NCBI GenBank assembly: GCA_900074885.1
Contig: FJUW01000004.1
Coordinates: forward strand, 558,001 to 622,000
Source of the DNA: Rhynchosporium graminicola
Taxonomy: Eukaryota > Ascomycota > Leotiomycetes > Helotiales > Ploettnerulaceae
Reading direction: 5' to 3'
Length of the DNA: 64,000 bases
Shown: piece by piece, positions 22,539 to 32,860 of the stretch
Position numbering within the stretch: position 1 is the stretch's first letter
Layout: every line of letters starts with the position of its first letter
Made by a program: the position numbers and the translations under genes
The notes under the pieces: generated by a model
Seen by the model: the letters and a program-made list of their open reading frames with translations, nothing else
Database searches by the model: none
Told to the model about the DNA's origin: nothing

Positions 22539-23921
22539 CCTCGTCATTTGTATTCCACGCATATTGTATTCCAGCGATTTTGTATTATATGGCTGTAGAG
22601 CTATTGGTGAATGATCATTTCATGTTTTGTCTACCTCTAGCTGCTTGAGTTGGCATAGGTGCTCTTGTCCACTCTCTTTTACATGCTGATGAATATCGTT
22701 GGCTTGAATATCAGCAGCCTAGGTAGGGTAGGTACCTCCTGTCTATCTATGTGCAATGCCGCTCACTCGACGACAAGTGGTAAATCAACGCTCCTTCAAT
22801 CTCACAACACTTTTTCTGCCAATCCCATTCGACCACCATTGGCAGGGAGCCTCACAATACCTTCCTTCTTAACAACAAAGTAAACCATCAAGTTTGACAG
22901 GATAACTATCTCCCCTCCTGATCAGCTCTCCAAGTCCAGCAGAATTCAAAACTACTTCGTAGCTCCGACTCTCTGTGACAGACAGCTTGCAAATCGTTCA
23001 AGGACCTAGCTACTCGCTCACAACTCACAAGCAAAGTCCCAACAAACACAGAGAAACGATTCCCCCTCAAAGAAGCTCTTACAATTATAGATCGCTCTAA
23101 TCAAGTCCCTGAACGACCTAACTCTCAACACTCGTTTACAACTAGGGTTAGCGAGATGACCGGATGTCTTGAGATGATGGAATTCCGAAAAAGAAAAGAA
23201 AAAACACCGATTGAAAGGTGCTGTGAAGTTGCAGATTGCTTAGACCTGCTGACTGCCTGAGTATGTTGCAGCGAAGATAAATCGGTCGCAAGTTTGATTG
23301 AGGTATTTGTGTGAATAGAGACAGATGATGATGAGGTGATAATTAAGACGAAGAATGACGAGCGAGGACTGGGGAGTGAGGTAAATTTTTACCCTACCTA
23401 GCGATTCATCAAAGGCGCTGACGTGATCCCAGATTTGTTTCTCTCAGACCACAAGAGAGACGATGAGCTATTCAACCAATAGTGGTCATGAATTATAAGG
23501 CTACTTACTAGCAGGTTTCTCGAGACAGGAATGATGAAAAGACAATTTTCCAAATGATCTGAAGGTAGTTTAGTCCGAGATGTACTGCAGAATGTCATAT
23601 CGGCGGTGAATTTTCCGCTATGATGTATACCAATCTCTACTACAACTATAATCCTGTACAGATATCGAGTTTTCCAACAACCTCCATAACTCCACGCAAT
23701 GCTATGCCATGCCGTGCTGTGCTGTGCCGTGATGAATGCTGTATTATGCAAAAGGGGGAATCTCCGACCCATCCAACCACCCACTTCAACCATCCGGAGG
23801 ACAGAACACTCCTTTTAACCAACAGTCTGCCCTCATGCTCTTCCAAATCATCCGCAGGTAGACACACAATATGTACACCCACCTAATGTGATACGCTCCA
23901 ATCCAAGCCCAACCAATCGTC
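22539..23921. other. Intergenic, convergent 3' regions
   Basis: This 1.4 kb lies between the GH125 gene (+) and the SulP transporter (-). A cluster of the recurrent TAGGTACC-like motif (CCTAGGTAGGGTAGGTACCT) lies at 22718-22737, and another CCCTACCTAG at 23393-23402. No gene is recognised. Confidence 0.55.
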
Positions 23922-26900
23922 CTACCCAGCCGTAGTCAATACATAAGAAGTAATAGCGCTCATCCTCTCACTCGTAAGCTTCAAACTAATCCTCAAAAGC
24001 TCCTGCGCAACAGCCGGTTCCTCTTTCTGCAACTTCTCCCAACACTCTCTATCCATTAACCACGTAACACAATCCCGTTCCGCCTGCACCGTCGCTGTCC
24101 TATCCGTCTCCGAGAAGAACGGTAACTCACCACAAGTCGTGCCGGCCACGATACTTTCAAAATAGCGGCCTTGGGGTAAGTCGTACTCGGCGCGGAGGAT
24201 GCCATCTTCGAGGAGGTAAAAGCCTTTGGCTTGTTCGCCGCGCTTGTAGAGAGTTGTCCCGGCAGGGTAGGACTTCTTAACGAAGAAAGGGAGGCTGTTG
24301 AACCAGAAATCTTCGTTTTTGTCTGTTAGACCTTGGAAGGTTTGCAGAATTAAACGGAGAGGCTCTTTGAAGTTCAGGAATCTGGATTCGCCGGATGTGT
24401 CGTCGAGGGTGGTGGTAGCTGCACGAAGTAGATGACCTCGTCTGGGGGAGCTGAATTGTGTGTCGAAGGTATGTGAGCCACTTCGTGGCCGAACTGGAGC
24501 GTCGAGATGAGGTGTTGTGGCGTTGCGAATCGCGCGTGCATCTCTGCTGGCATAGAGGGTTTTGAGAAGTTCATTCTCACAGCTTTCTAGTGCCGAATTG
24601 AGGTCTTCGAACATCTTGACTTCATTCGCTCCATCTCCCACTCCTGTAGCTCTAAGTCCTCGACCAATGTCACTCTCATCCCGTATACCGCTCATGAGCA
24701 ATGTGACGTTCTTGAGTCCCAAAATTCTGCTTAGCCTATTGAAAGCTTCAGCTGCAGAGTAGTCGATTCCTGTGACGTGTGTAAGATCGAATACCAGGAA
24801 TCGAATCGGCCTCTGGTGGAATGCCTCTTCCTCGATTAGACCTTTGATTCTGTCTTCAACGCTGACGATTGTTCCAAAGAAGAGATATCCGGCCAACTTC
24901 GTGACATGTATCTGTTGTCCAACGTCTCGTAGGTAGCGGTATTGGGTTGGATTTCTGCGGACTGTAGATCCGGCAACTTCGCCAGAATACGAGGCTCTGA
25001 CAGCTGGAACAGTAGATGTCTGGAAGATTAAAGATACGAAAGCAAGTCCGACTCCAACGGCGATACCAACAACAAAGTCATAAATTCCCATGACAAGAAC
25101 GATAACCACCACCTAGAGAGTGTCAGCCATGTATACAGCAGTATTTCAAAGAGAGTAGCGCAAGTGACTTACGGTGAAATACTCTAGATTCTTGAGCTTC
25201 TTCCTGGGCAACCAAATAGCCTCTTGGACAAGCTCAAGACCAAGAACGAAGATCAATGTACCTACCATCATGGTTGGGATGTATCCGATAATGACAGGTC
25301 CAATGACCATTACACCAGCAGTACAGACGGCAAGCATAATGCCCGCCAAACGACTGTTTCCACCAGAATTGATGAACAGGATACTGTTACTATAGACAAG
25401 GTAATTCTGAATGCTGCCCGCAAAGCCGGACAAGGCGTTCGAAACGCCATGAGCCATTAACTCTCGGTCCAAATCAATATCATCAATATCGAGCTTGAAA
25501 CCGAGAGATGGCACATTTATTGGTACATGAAGTACACCAAAGAAGGTCAGAGCGAACATTGATGGGATCGTTTCGGCGACAGCACCCCAATGCACAAGTT
25601 TGAAATCTGCAAGAGTCAGTTCTATCAACAATCGGATCTTGAAAACACTTACTATATAAAGTATAGAAGTACCACCATGGCTCTCCAGCAGCCGGGCCTT
25701 CAAAGATCCACCCGCCTTGGCGTAGATTCTCTGGATTCAGCTGATCGGTAGACAAGACGAAAAAGTAGAAGACCGCTGGAATACATAAGATGTAGATTGG
25801 GAGGAAGTACTTCGATGAGATTCTGGGCTGTAGAACAAAGAGAATGTTTGCGAGAACGAGTGGAATGATCCACAATTCGAAGGTGTTCAATTCAAACAAC
25901 TTCTTCAGTGTTGCAAGATCGAAATTGAGGTTACCGGAGAGACCAGCACACACTTCGAGACCTGTCATGAGTAGAAAGACTCCAACACCTCCAATGCACC
26001 CGATGAGGATGTGTCTCGGGATAAATCCAACAATGTATCCAAACCCGAATGAGCCCATGAGGAAGAAAATTAGACCAGTGAGGATACTGCTGATTGCGTA
26101 AGACACGATCGTAGTGGCGATAACAGAATCCGGATTCTCTTCTCCGACAACGTGCAAAATCGTGAAAGCCATCTTGTGGAAAAATGGAACAACTTCGATC
26201 TATATGGCGTTAGAGTGACAGCAAAAAGCAATTCGAAAATGGGTTCTTCACATACCATCTCAGATCCGACTCCACCCTTAAATTTACTGCCACCAAACGA
26301 AAACACCAACTGGGATACTATGCAGCTGACATAAAACATGGAAATACCAGCAGCGCCAAGTTTCTCGAATATTGGTTGTCCAAGGGGAAATAATATCATA
26401 CCTGGATTTTATTGGTCAGCCATCAGAATCAAAAGCAAATTGACAAAATCAAAGGATTCTCTGGGGAAAGGTTCCTGCGCGTATCAAACATACCATATGA
26501 TAATGCATCCAAAATATTAAGCAAACACCCCACCACAACGGCTGGGAGGGCCGCCACGGGCTCTTTGACGGCGTTCTGCAACATGGCTTTTCCGTCCCAA
26601 GCTTTGGGGTTGATTATCGTCTTAGCCACATGGAGTCCTTTGTCTCGTGGCCACAGCACAACGTTCCTTAGCTTTGGCCATGCCGGCCTTCGCTTTACTT
26701 CCTGTCTCTCGACATCCTGCTCTCCACGTATCCAGTCGGGATGATTCGTTTCGAACCTTGTATCCTTTCTTAGCAATGCAGTCGTCTCTGTGGGTTCGCT
26801 CCTCAAGCCATTCGAAGTTACAGTCAAGCGTCTCTGGCGCGGGCTCTCGTCCTCCCAATTCTCATCTGCGTCTCCATCTTCCTCGCTGCTTCTCGGTGGG

Positions 26901-27534
26901 GTATTTGGAGGAGATCTTCTCAACATATCTGTAAGGGCGGAATTTCCAGGAGCTTTGACTGAAGTAGGACTGCTTTCTGGGGATACTGGCTCCGACACTT
27001 CTTCGATAACGTGGTTGTGCAGTCCTTCGGGATTCCTTACAGGAGAAGCATCCCCATCTGCGCCTAGGTTGAAGTATGATTCGATGGATGTTTGGGTTGC
27101 GCGTCGGCGGGGAGGAGATACGCTTCTCACGGAAGCTCTATCTGAAAGGGCATATGAGGCTAGTTCTGCGGTATCTTCTCGAACACTTCGAGCAGTGTAT
27201 GTGTTGTCGGCAAGTGCTAGGATCGTCAGTATCTGGCAAGGGAATTCCTACCTAGTGAGGAACATAACGTACTTGGATTGCCCCCTCGGTAGGAGAGATG
27301 GACGGAGGACCTTGTTGGCTCTCGATAGGAAGCTGTGGCAGGATTAAGACCAGAGACCTGCGACGCTTGCGCATCGGGGTGACCTTGAGAAGCGTCGTAT
27401 TCCACGTCCGAAGCTCCATCCCCCGAAATTCCAAATGAGCCAGGAATCAATCTCGGACTCGAGTGTGAGCTAGCAGAGGGCGCCCGCATCCTCCTGCCAG
27501 AACTCAAGGCTGACTGTGACGTTGGTAGCGACAT
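23922..27534 (-). CDS. SulP-family transporter with STAS and cyclic-nucleotide-binding-like domains (Vsb1-like), about 1100 aa
   Basis: Six minus-strand exons: 27273-27534, 26494-27216, 26256-26401, 25653-26199, 25173-25606 and 23922-25112, all frame-consistent. The first 290 residues are Ser/Pro/acidic-rich and probably disordered, with many SP/TP sites. The SulP membrane core follows, from [21 protein letters not shown] through [40 protein letters not shown] and [22 protein letters not shown] domain lies at about 770-890 ([20 protein letters not shown]). A cyclic-nucleotide-binding fold follows at about 975-1075 ([20 protein letters not shown]...[19 protein letters not shown]). This architecture matches yeast Vsb1 (YGR125W), a vacuolar membrane protein linked to basic amino acid storage, rather than plasma-membrane sulfate permeases. 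Substrate is inferred from that similarity only. The leader upstream is strongly CT-rich on the coding strand. Confidence 0.92.
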
Positions 27535-29453
27535 TGTCGGGAGAGAAGAGGACCCCCACTGGCGATGACGAGAGGCAGGGGAGGTAAGGTGAGAGGAGCG
27601 GAGAGGAGAGGAGGGAAGGGAAGGGAAGGGAGAGAGGCCAAATAGAAGATGGAGTTGTATGTTCGAATGCGACTTGAAGCAGAAAGTTCATCTAGGTTCG
27701 GGTTCAGATCCGATATTATAGCACCCCATTCCTAGTGGAGTGGGCCTAGAAGGCAGACTAAGTGCGGGAGGGAAGGGAATGAAGCCAGTGAGTGCCAGGG
27801 GAATTGGAAGACGACCGACAAGCATGCGAGAGAGATAACGAGACGAGGAAGCTTGGCTTATACAGTTATACTATAGCAAGCCTGGCAATGGAGTTCTTCA
27901 TTTAATAATAATGATAATGAGAAGAAGAGCGAGCGTATAGAAGTTTCGAAGAGAATTTGACGATACATAAAAAGATACAATACCATTTCCTCGAGCATTC
28001 TCCCCCAGTCGCGCGCGGGCTCGTCATTTCTGGGCTGGCCAGGCCAAACATGTGATGTGGATCCTGCCTGCATTTACTTGATTTGCATGGCGGTCGGCTC
28101 AAGTTTTTCTGCCAGGGAACTTATGTACTGTACTTGTAACTGTAAGTACAATAAGACTGACTGACTATAAGTAAGACTAATCCCCGCCTATTGATCCTTG
28201 TCATTCATTGCATTGCAGCATGCAAAGCGCAGCTTAGCCCTTGGCCCTGCAGGATAAGGTAGGTATGTATCTCAAGTATCAAAAATCCGCTCGGCCGCTC
28301 TCTCCCCCCGATGGATACAATATTATATCTTGGCAGCCTTGCCTCATCTCACCCACGTGAGGTGGTGCGTGGCGTGGTGTTGACTCCAGAATTTCCTCCT
28401 TTATATTACAATTCGAGATACGGAGTGGAGTGTAATAAGATTATTGCTCGTACGGTACAGCAGGTTTTCTAGCACGACATGTCTGCATGTGATTCAGGAA
28501 TTACTGCTTCAACAATGCTGGCTGCAACACGCCATTCAGTCTATCCTTCCTCAGCCAGCACACGTATCGACTCAGCTTCAGCCACAACCCAGCCAGCCTC
28601 ATCCAGTTTATACCCCGCACCATGCAAGCATCTCAAGCATCTAATCTCAACACGCGAATCAAAAGCCCCTCCCGTACTGTACTTCAAATCCACCTCTAGC
28701 ACGATCCATCGCCATTCGCTTCAACATGTGCGTGCCAAAGCCGTGAAGATTCTGTTGCTGCACCTGCACCTGCACCTGATAGAGTACCTGGCACGCAATA
28801 CAACATTGTCATTAGATCAAGGCAAGGCTATGCCGATTTTGTGAGTGTTCTGGCGCTTCGGCTCATGGGCCCCGCAGCGGAATGCTGACAGTATATTGAG
28901 TAAGACAACTTCTTCATCCTTTATCACGGCCCGGAAAGTACTTGTCGAGAAGTACCCTCTTCACTCCGATACATGACACCAGGTGGGGAAACAAGGCTGG
29001 GATTAACCAAAAACTCCACGACTATTCCGCATTTCGAGCCTATCTATCCGACCCTTGAGTTACGCAGCGCCCAATCGCTGTCCCTCTTCGACACATCTCC
29101 GCCGTTATTCCGTACTCCTCAAGCCTTCTCCATTGCAGTTACTTGTGTTCCTCGGGTCTTCTTAGCTGCCCTGGAGCCGCTCCATCTTTTTCACTTCCGG
29201 CTTGAACCGTGAGGATCCATAATCATCTTCCCTGAGACGGGTGGAGGCCTGGGAGGATCTGTGACTTCATGCACATGGCTTTGCGGAGTCTGTTGATGCA
29301 TCGGCGATGCTTGCCTTGACCATGTTGACTCGTCTGCAAGAAATCTTCTCCCCGAGTGATTGTCACTGTAGGTATTTGAATGGAAATCATCCTGTTCCTT
29401 CAACGTGACTCCATTCGCACAGCAGTAGATCTCGACACATCGTAGCTATACTT
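27535..29453. other. Intergenic, upstream of the SulP gene and downstream of PSF1
   Basis: The segment 27568-27634 is a purine-rich run on the plus strand (pyrimidine on the transporter's coding strand), likely its leader. The rest has scattered short frames, and a GGTAGGTATG motif lies at about 28259-28268. A frame at about 28700-28865 (plus) reads through VPGTQYNIVIRSRQGYADF, but I could not extend it into a gene. Confidence 0.5.
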
Positions 29454-30245
29454 TCAACTTAATTTCTGCAAGTAACCCTGAGCGATCAATCGTTCAACAT
29501 CGCCTTGCCGAACATAGAATTGAGAGTTCTTAGTAAGGTTAATCGTGCTATGATCCAATCAGGTAAACGTACATAAACACATGATCCTTTTACTCATAGA
29601 AATCACTTACCCATACTCTGTTTGTATCTCTCCCGCGTCCTTCAAGACCCTCACATCAATGAAAAGATCTCTCGGCGGCTCCAAGCTCCCCGTCAAATCG
29701 ATATCCGTCCACTGGCCCTTGTACGCCGCCAGCAGATCACTATACTGCCTAACATACTCCTCCTCCTCGGGACTCAAAGAACTACTGTTTCCCTCTCCAT
29801 TGCCCAGCTCCGCCCCTCCACCATTACCAGTCCTATTCCCACTCCCATCCCCTCCCTCCTTTGCCAAATCCGCAACATCATTGCCACTCCAAACCATCTC
29901 TTCCAGCTTATCAGTCCGCGTCCGATGGTACGCGAGCAGACATCTCTTATTCCGACGCATACAGAGATGGTTTACGAGCAGCGTGCAGGCTGTGGCGGGG
30001 TTGGCGGAGGGTTCGAAAGAGCCGGAGAAGGAGGAGAGGATGTTGGAGACGTCTTTATCGAGATCGCGGACTTCACGCGTAACGGCGCGGACAGTTTCGG
30101 TCTGGTAGGGGGGCAGATGCTCGAGTTTTTGGGTGCGCTTTGCATTTTGCACCTGCAGTTTCCATTAGAGAGGGAGCTTTCCGATGGGCGATCAGAGAGA
30201 GGTATGGAAGGACTTTACAAGCTTGTTACCCAGATCTCCGTACAT
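29454..30245 (-). CDS. PSF1: GINS complex subunit Psf1, about 220 aa
   Basis: The three exons are 30219-30245 (27 bases), 29611-30152 and 29454-29547, with introns 30153-30218 and 29548-29610; phases 0 and 2 match. The first exon encodes MYGDLGNKL, the conserved Psf1 start, and splices to VQNAKRTQKLEHLPPYQTE. The helical A-domain includes NPATACTLLVNHLCMRRNKRCLLAYHRTRTDKL (about residues 62-95). After a Gly/Asn-rich acidic linker, the protein ends in the B-domain with LTKNSQFYVRQGDVERLIAQGYL. Psf1 joins Psf2, Psf3 and Sld5 in GINS, which with Cdc45 and Mcm2-7 forms the replicative helicase. The linker with GNRTGNGGG is longer than in yeast. GACGCGA-type boxes upstream (30398-30428) suggest G1/S control (inference). 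Confidence 0.93.
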
Positions 30246-31247
30246 TGAAATCGCTGAAAGGGGCAGTTGAGGAGAATTACAAATGCTTTGAAGCTCAATA
30301 GAGAAGTAAGAGGTAGTTTCTCCAGATATTATACATTGGTATCACGGAGTTAAGAGAAGAGCTTCTATCACTTTTCTCAGCCTCGCAGTGGGGTTTGTCG
30401 CGTCGCGTGACGATCACTGTAGCGCGTTTATTGACAAGCATCTAGAGTCCGACAAGCGCTCTTGGCGACCAAGGCTAATCGTCGACAACGACAACATCGA
30501 CCTTGCACTCCAGACGTTTCGGCTCAATTCTATCAAATTAAATGTCGTGATGACCATCCAAACTATTGTATTTCACTCTTTATTAGCCATGACAACTCAT
30601 CTGGTCACTTGCATGTGTGGGGTCGGCCTCCAAAATTTTACTCACGGCTACCTGCATGAACAATGGCTTTGTGACAGAGCCTTGAGTTCAAGGTTTTTCT
30701 TCATTCAGGAAAATCTTGCGGCTGTGGTATGGTTGCTACCGCGTTTGGGAATTTACATTATGAAGCTTGAGTATTTCACGTTTCCAGGCATGTCGACCGT
30801 TTCCAAGCACTGAAATTGCGCGGACAGCATCGACCTGGAGGCTCATCATCCCGAGGAGCTGGCTGTCGAAGTCTAATTTATTATCAAATGCTTCAACCTA
30901 TCTGGGGACGATACTGACTGAAGTCGAATCGCAAGAGTGTGAAGCCACAAAGTCATCACGCGACATTGAAGAAGTTTTGCTCGTTGAGAATATCAATTAC
31001 TCTACTGATGCAATATCGGGGTATCTATTCAGATGTACAGTGTACAGACCACTGTCAAGGACAAGAAACGCCATCCAAAATGCCACGAACGAAAATATCA
31101 AGTCCACCCTTGCTCCTGAAAATGCTCAATTTCCCTCTCCATTTCTACCACACGCCCAATGCAATTGCACAAAATTTCTAGCAGTCTTGTTTCGTGTTAA
31201 CAGACACGTAGGACATCATCCAAGGCAAACACAGGTCAAACTGCCAT
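30246..31247. other. Intergenic, PSF1 promoter and HMG-gene 3' side
   Basis: This stretch holds TCGCGTCGCGTG at 30398-30409 and GCGCGTTT at 30422-30429, about 150-185 bases from the PSF1 start. Read on the PSF1 strand they contain ACGCGA/ACGCG cores. The remainder shows only chance-like frames. Confidence 0.5.
30398..30429 (-). promoter_or_regulatory. ACGCG-core (MCB-like) boxes upstream of PSF1
   Basis: On the minus strand the segment reads CACGCGACGCGA, with a further AAACGCGC nearby, giving three ACGCG/GACGCG cores in 32 bases. ACGCGT-type boxes bind MBF/DSC1 in yeasts and drive G1/S genes, including replication factors. The assignment here is by position and motif only. Confidence 0.4.
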
Positions 31248-32860
31248 TCAAACTTCATCCATCCAGTTATTGAACTGTTCGCCATCTGGCAGACTCTCAA
31301 CATGCCATCCCTCTTGATTACCCCTCAGCATATGAGCATGCGGATCTTGAATCTGGGAAGCATCATGGCTCAGAGCAGGATCGATAAATGGCAAAGCATC
31401 ATTGTCTTGAGCAGCGAATGGAGCCTCCCACTGGTGATCACCATTGCTGCTCTCATTGTAGTACGCACTGGGCAGACCATCGTTGTAGATGCTGCTGCTG
31501 TTGAAGGACTGCTGGTCATGGCCAATCAAGGACGGATCGAGCCTATACTCGGGTGCTGGAGTTGACTGGTATCGTTGGTATCCCATCAAATCGAATTGGT
31601 TACCACCGGGGAGCCCGAGATATGAGTGGGGACCTGGAGTATTCGCTCTCTTGAACACAACATCCTCGACGCCTGCTTGGCCTGGATTGTTGTGGGTCAT
31701 CTGCTGGTAGTACTCTCCTCGGCTTGGATTTTGATACTGGATCGGGAGCGCTCGTCCGGGATTGTTGGCTTGGTACGACGAAGGATGGAAGTGCTGACTT
31801 GGCTCCATCGAATTATCTCTAGTTGCGTACTCATACGCCGATTCCGTTGTCGGGTACGCAACAGGCTGTTGCATCATCCTGGGAGAGGGACGATGCTTCT
31901 TCGAACCTCTTTTGAAATTGTTTTGCCACTCGAAATCGTCCAAGTCGGAATCCTCGGTGACCGGCTCTTCCGAAACCTTTCTTTTCGATGCCTTCGCAGT
32001 TCCTGGCTTGCTGGGCGAGAATTTGTATCCTGGGTGTGCGTTCTGGTGGTTGATTCGCTCGAGTCGGGCCCATTCACTATACTGCTCCTTGATATGGTCA
32101 GGTTCCAGCGGCCAGCTGTCACCGCAAACCTGGGAGACGATTTGATGGTTGTTTTGCAGACACCAGTCTTTCGTCCGTCCTTGATATGCCTTTCTATACA
32201 ACATGAACGAGTTCATTGGGCGCTTGACTTTACCGGGAATCTTCCCCGTTTCAACCTCCTTCCTACGGTCTTCTGCTGATCGGTTGACATATGCTCCGAT
32301 ATCGACAATTGGCAGATGGTCCCAGTCTTTCGTCAGTTCGCTGAGAGGCTTTTCGAGTTTTGCAATCTTCTTCTCTGCCTTTGCTTTCACAGCTTTGGTC
32401 TTCTTTGGTTTGGGTGACTTCATCAGTCGCGATCGTCCTTCTGGCATTGGACGCAGATGTTGCTGGCCCCTCTGAATTCCCAAGCCGCTTCTCGTCCGTA
32501 TCATGTCTCTCGAGCCCATCGAAGGGGTTGGTGGCGAGGTGGCGGGAGTGCTGTAATGATCTTGGTACATTTGTCTGTTATAGCCATCCTTTCAAGAGTT
32601 AGTAGGTCTTTAGACGCTGTACTGCGATGTGTTCTTACGTATTGGTTTCCCATTCCTTGGTCGTATCCATAGCTGGGATTCTGCTGATAGTATCCGTCAT
32701 CTGGTTGTGGCATCGGGGAACCATACTGCGAGCGCACGTGAGGTCCATCATCGTAATGCTGTTCTTGCGGGTACGAAGTATTGTTATTGTGTTGCATGAG
32801 GCGATGGAGATTATGAGGAAGGATCTCGCTATCATTCGGGGTTGGTGGAGAGTGTGACAT
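31248..32860 (-). CDS. HMG-box transcription factor, Ste11-like (MATA_HMG type), about 520 aa
   Basis: The two exons are 32639-32860 and 31248-32588. The intron 32589-32638 (GTAAGA, TACTAAC branch site, GAAAG acceptor) joins NQY to DGYNRQMYQDH in phase 0. The HMG box spans about residues 195-265: GKVKRPMNSFMLYRKAYQ (helix 1), NNHQIVSQVCGDSWPLEPDH (helix 2), then YSEWARLERINHQNAHPGYK and the basic-Pro tail FSPSKPG. This is the sequence-specific MAT/Ste11 kind (KRPMNSFMLY, W, HPGYKF), unlike the packaging HMG protein at 1-395. A Lys-rich segment (KSPKPKKTKA) precedes the box and a likely nuclear signal (KASKRKV) follows it. The long C-terminal half is Gln/Asn/Tyr/Pro-rich, as in activation regions. 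S. pombe Ste11 and Podospora HMG5 are the closest types I can name; both govern sexual development. Orthology is inference. Confidence 0.88.

Noticed and set aside
28479..28865. Plus-strand frames including VPGTQYNIVIRSRQGYADF
   Set aside because: The segment looks somewhat protein-like, but no start, splice pair or downstream exon gave a coherent gene.
29191..29403. 70-codon minus-strand frame just after PSF1
   Set aside because: It lies in the PSF1 3' region with no link by splicing; Pro-rich composition alone is not enough.
29581..30248. Long plus-strand open frames (175 and 208 codons)
   Set aside because: They are antisense to PSF1, whose exons, splice sites and conserved motifs are clear; the plus-strand translations have no family resemblance.
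31626..32279. 217-codon plus-strand frame
   Set aside because: It is antisense to the HMG-box exon, and its length follows from the codon bias of the real gene.
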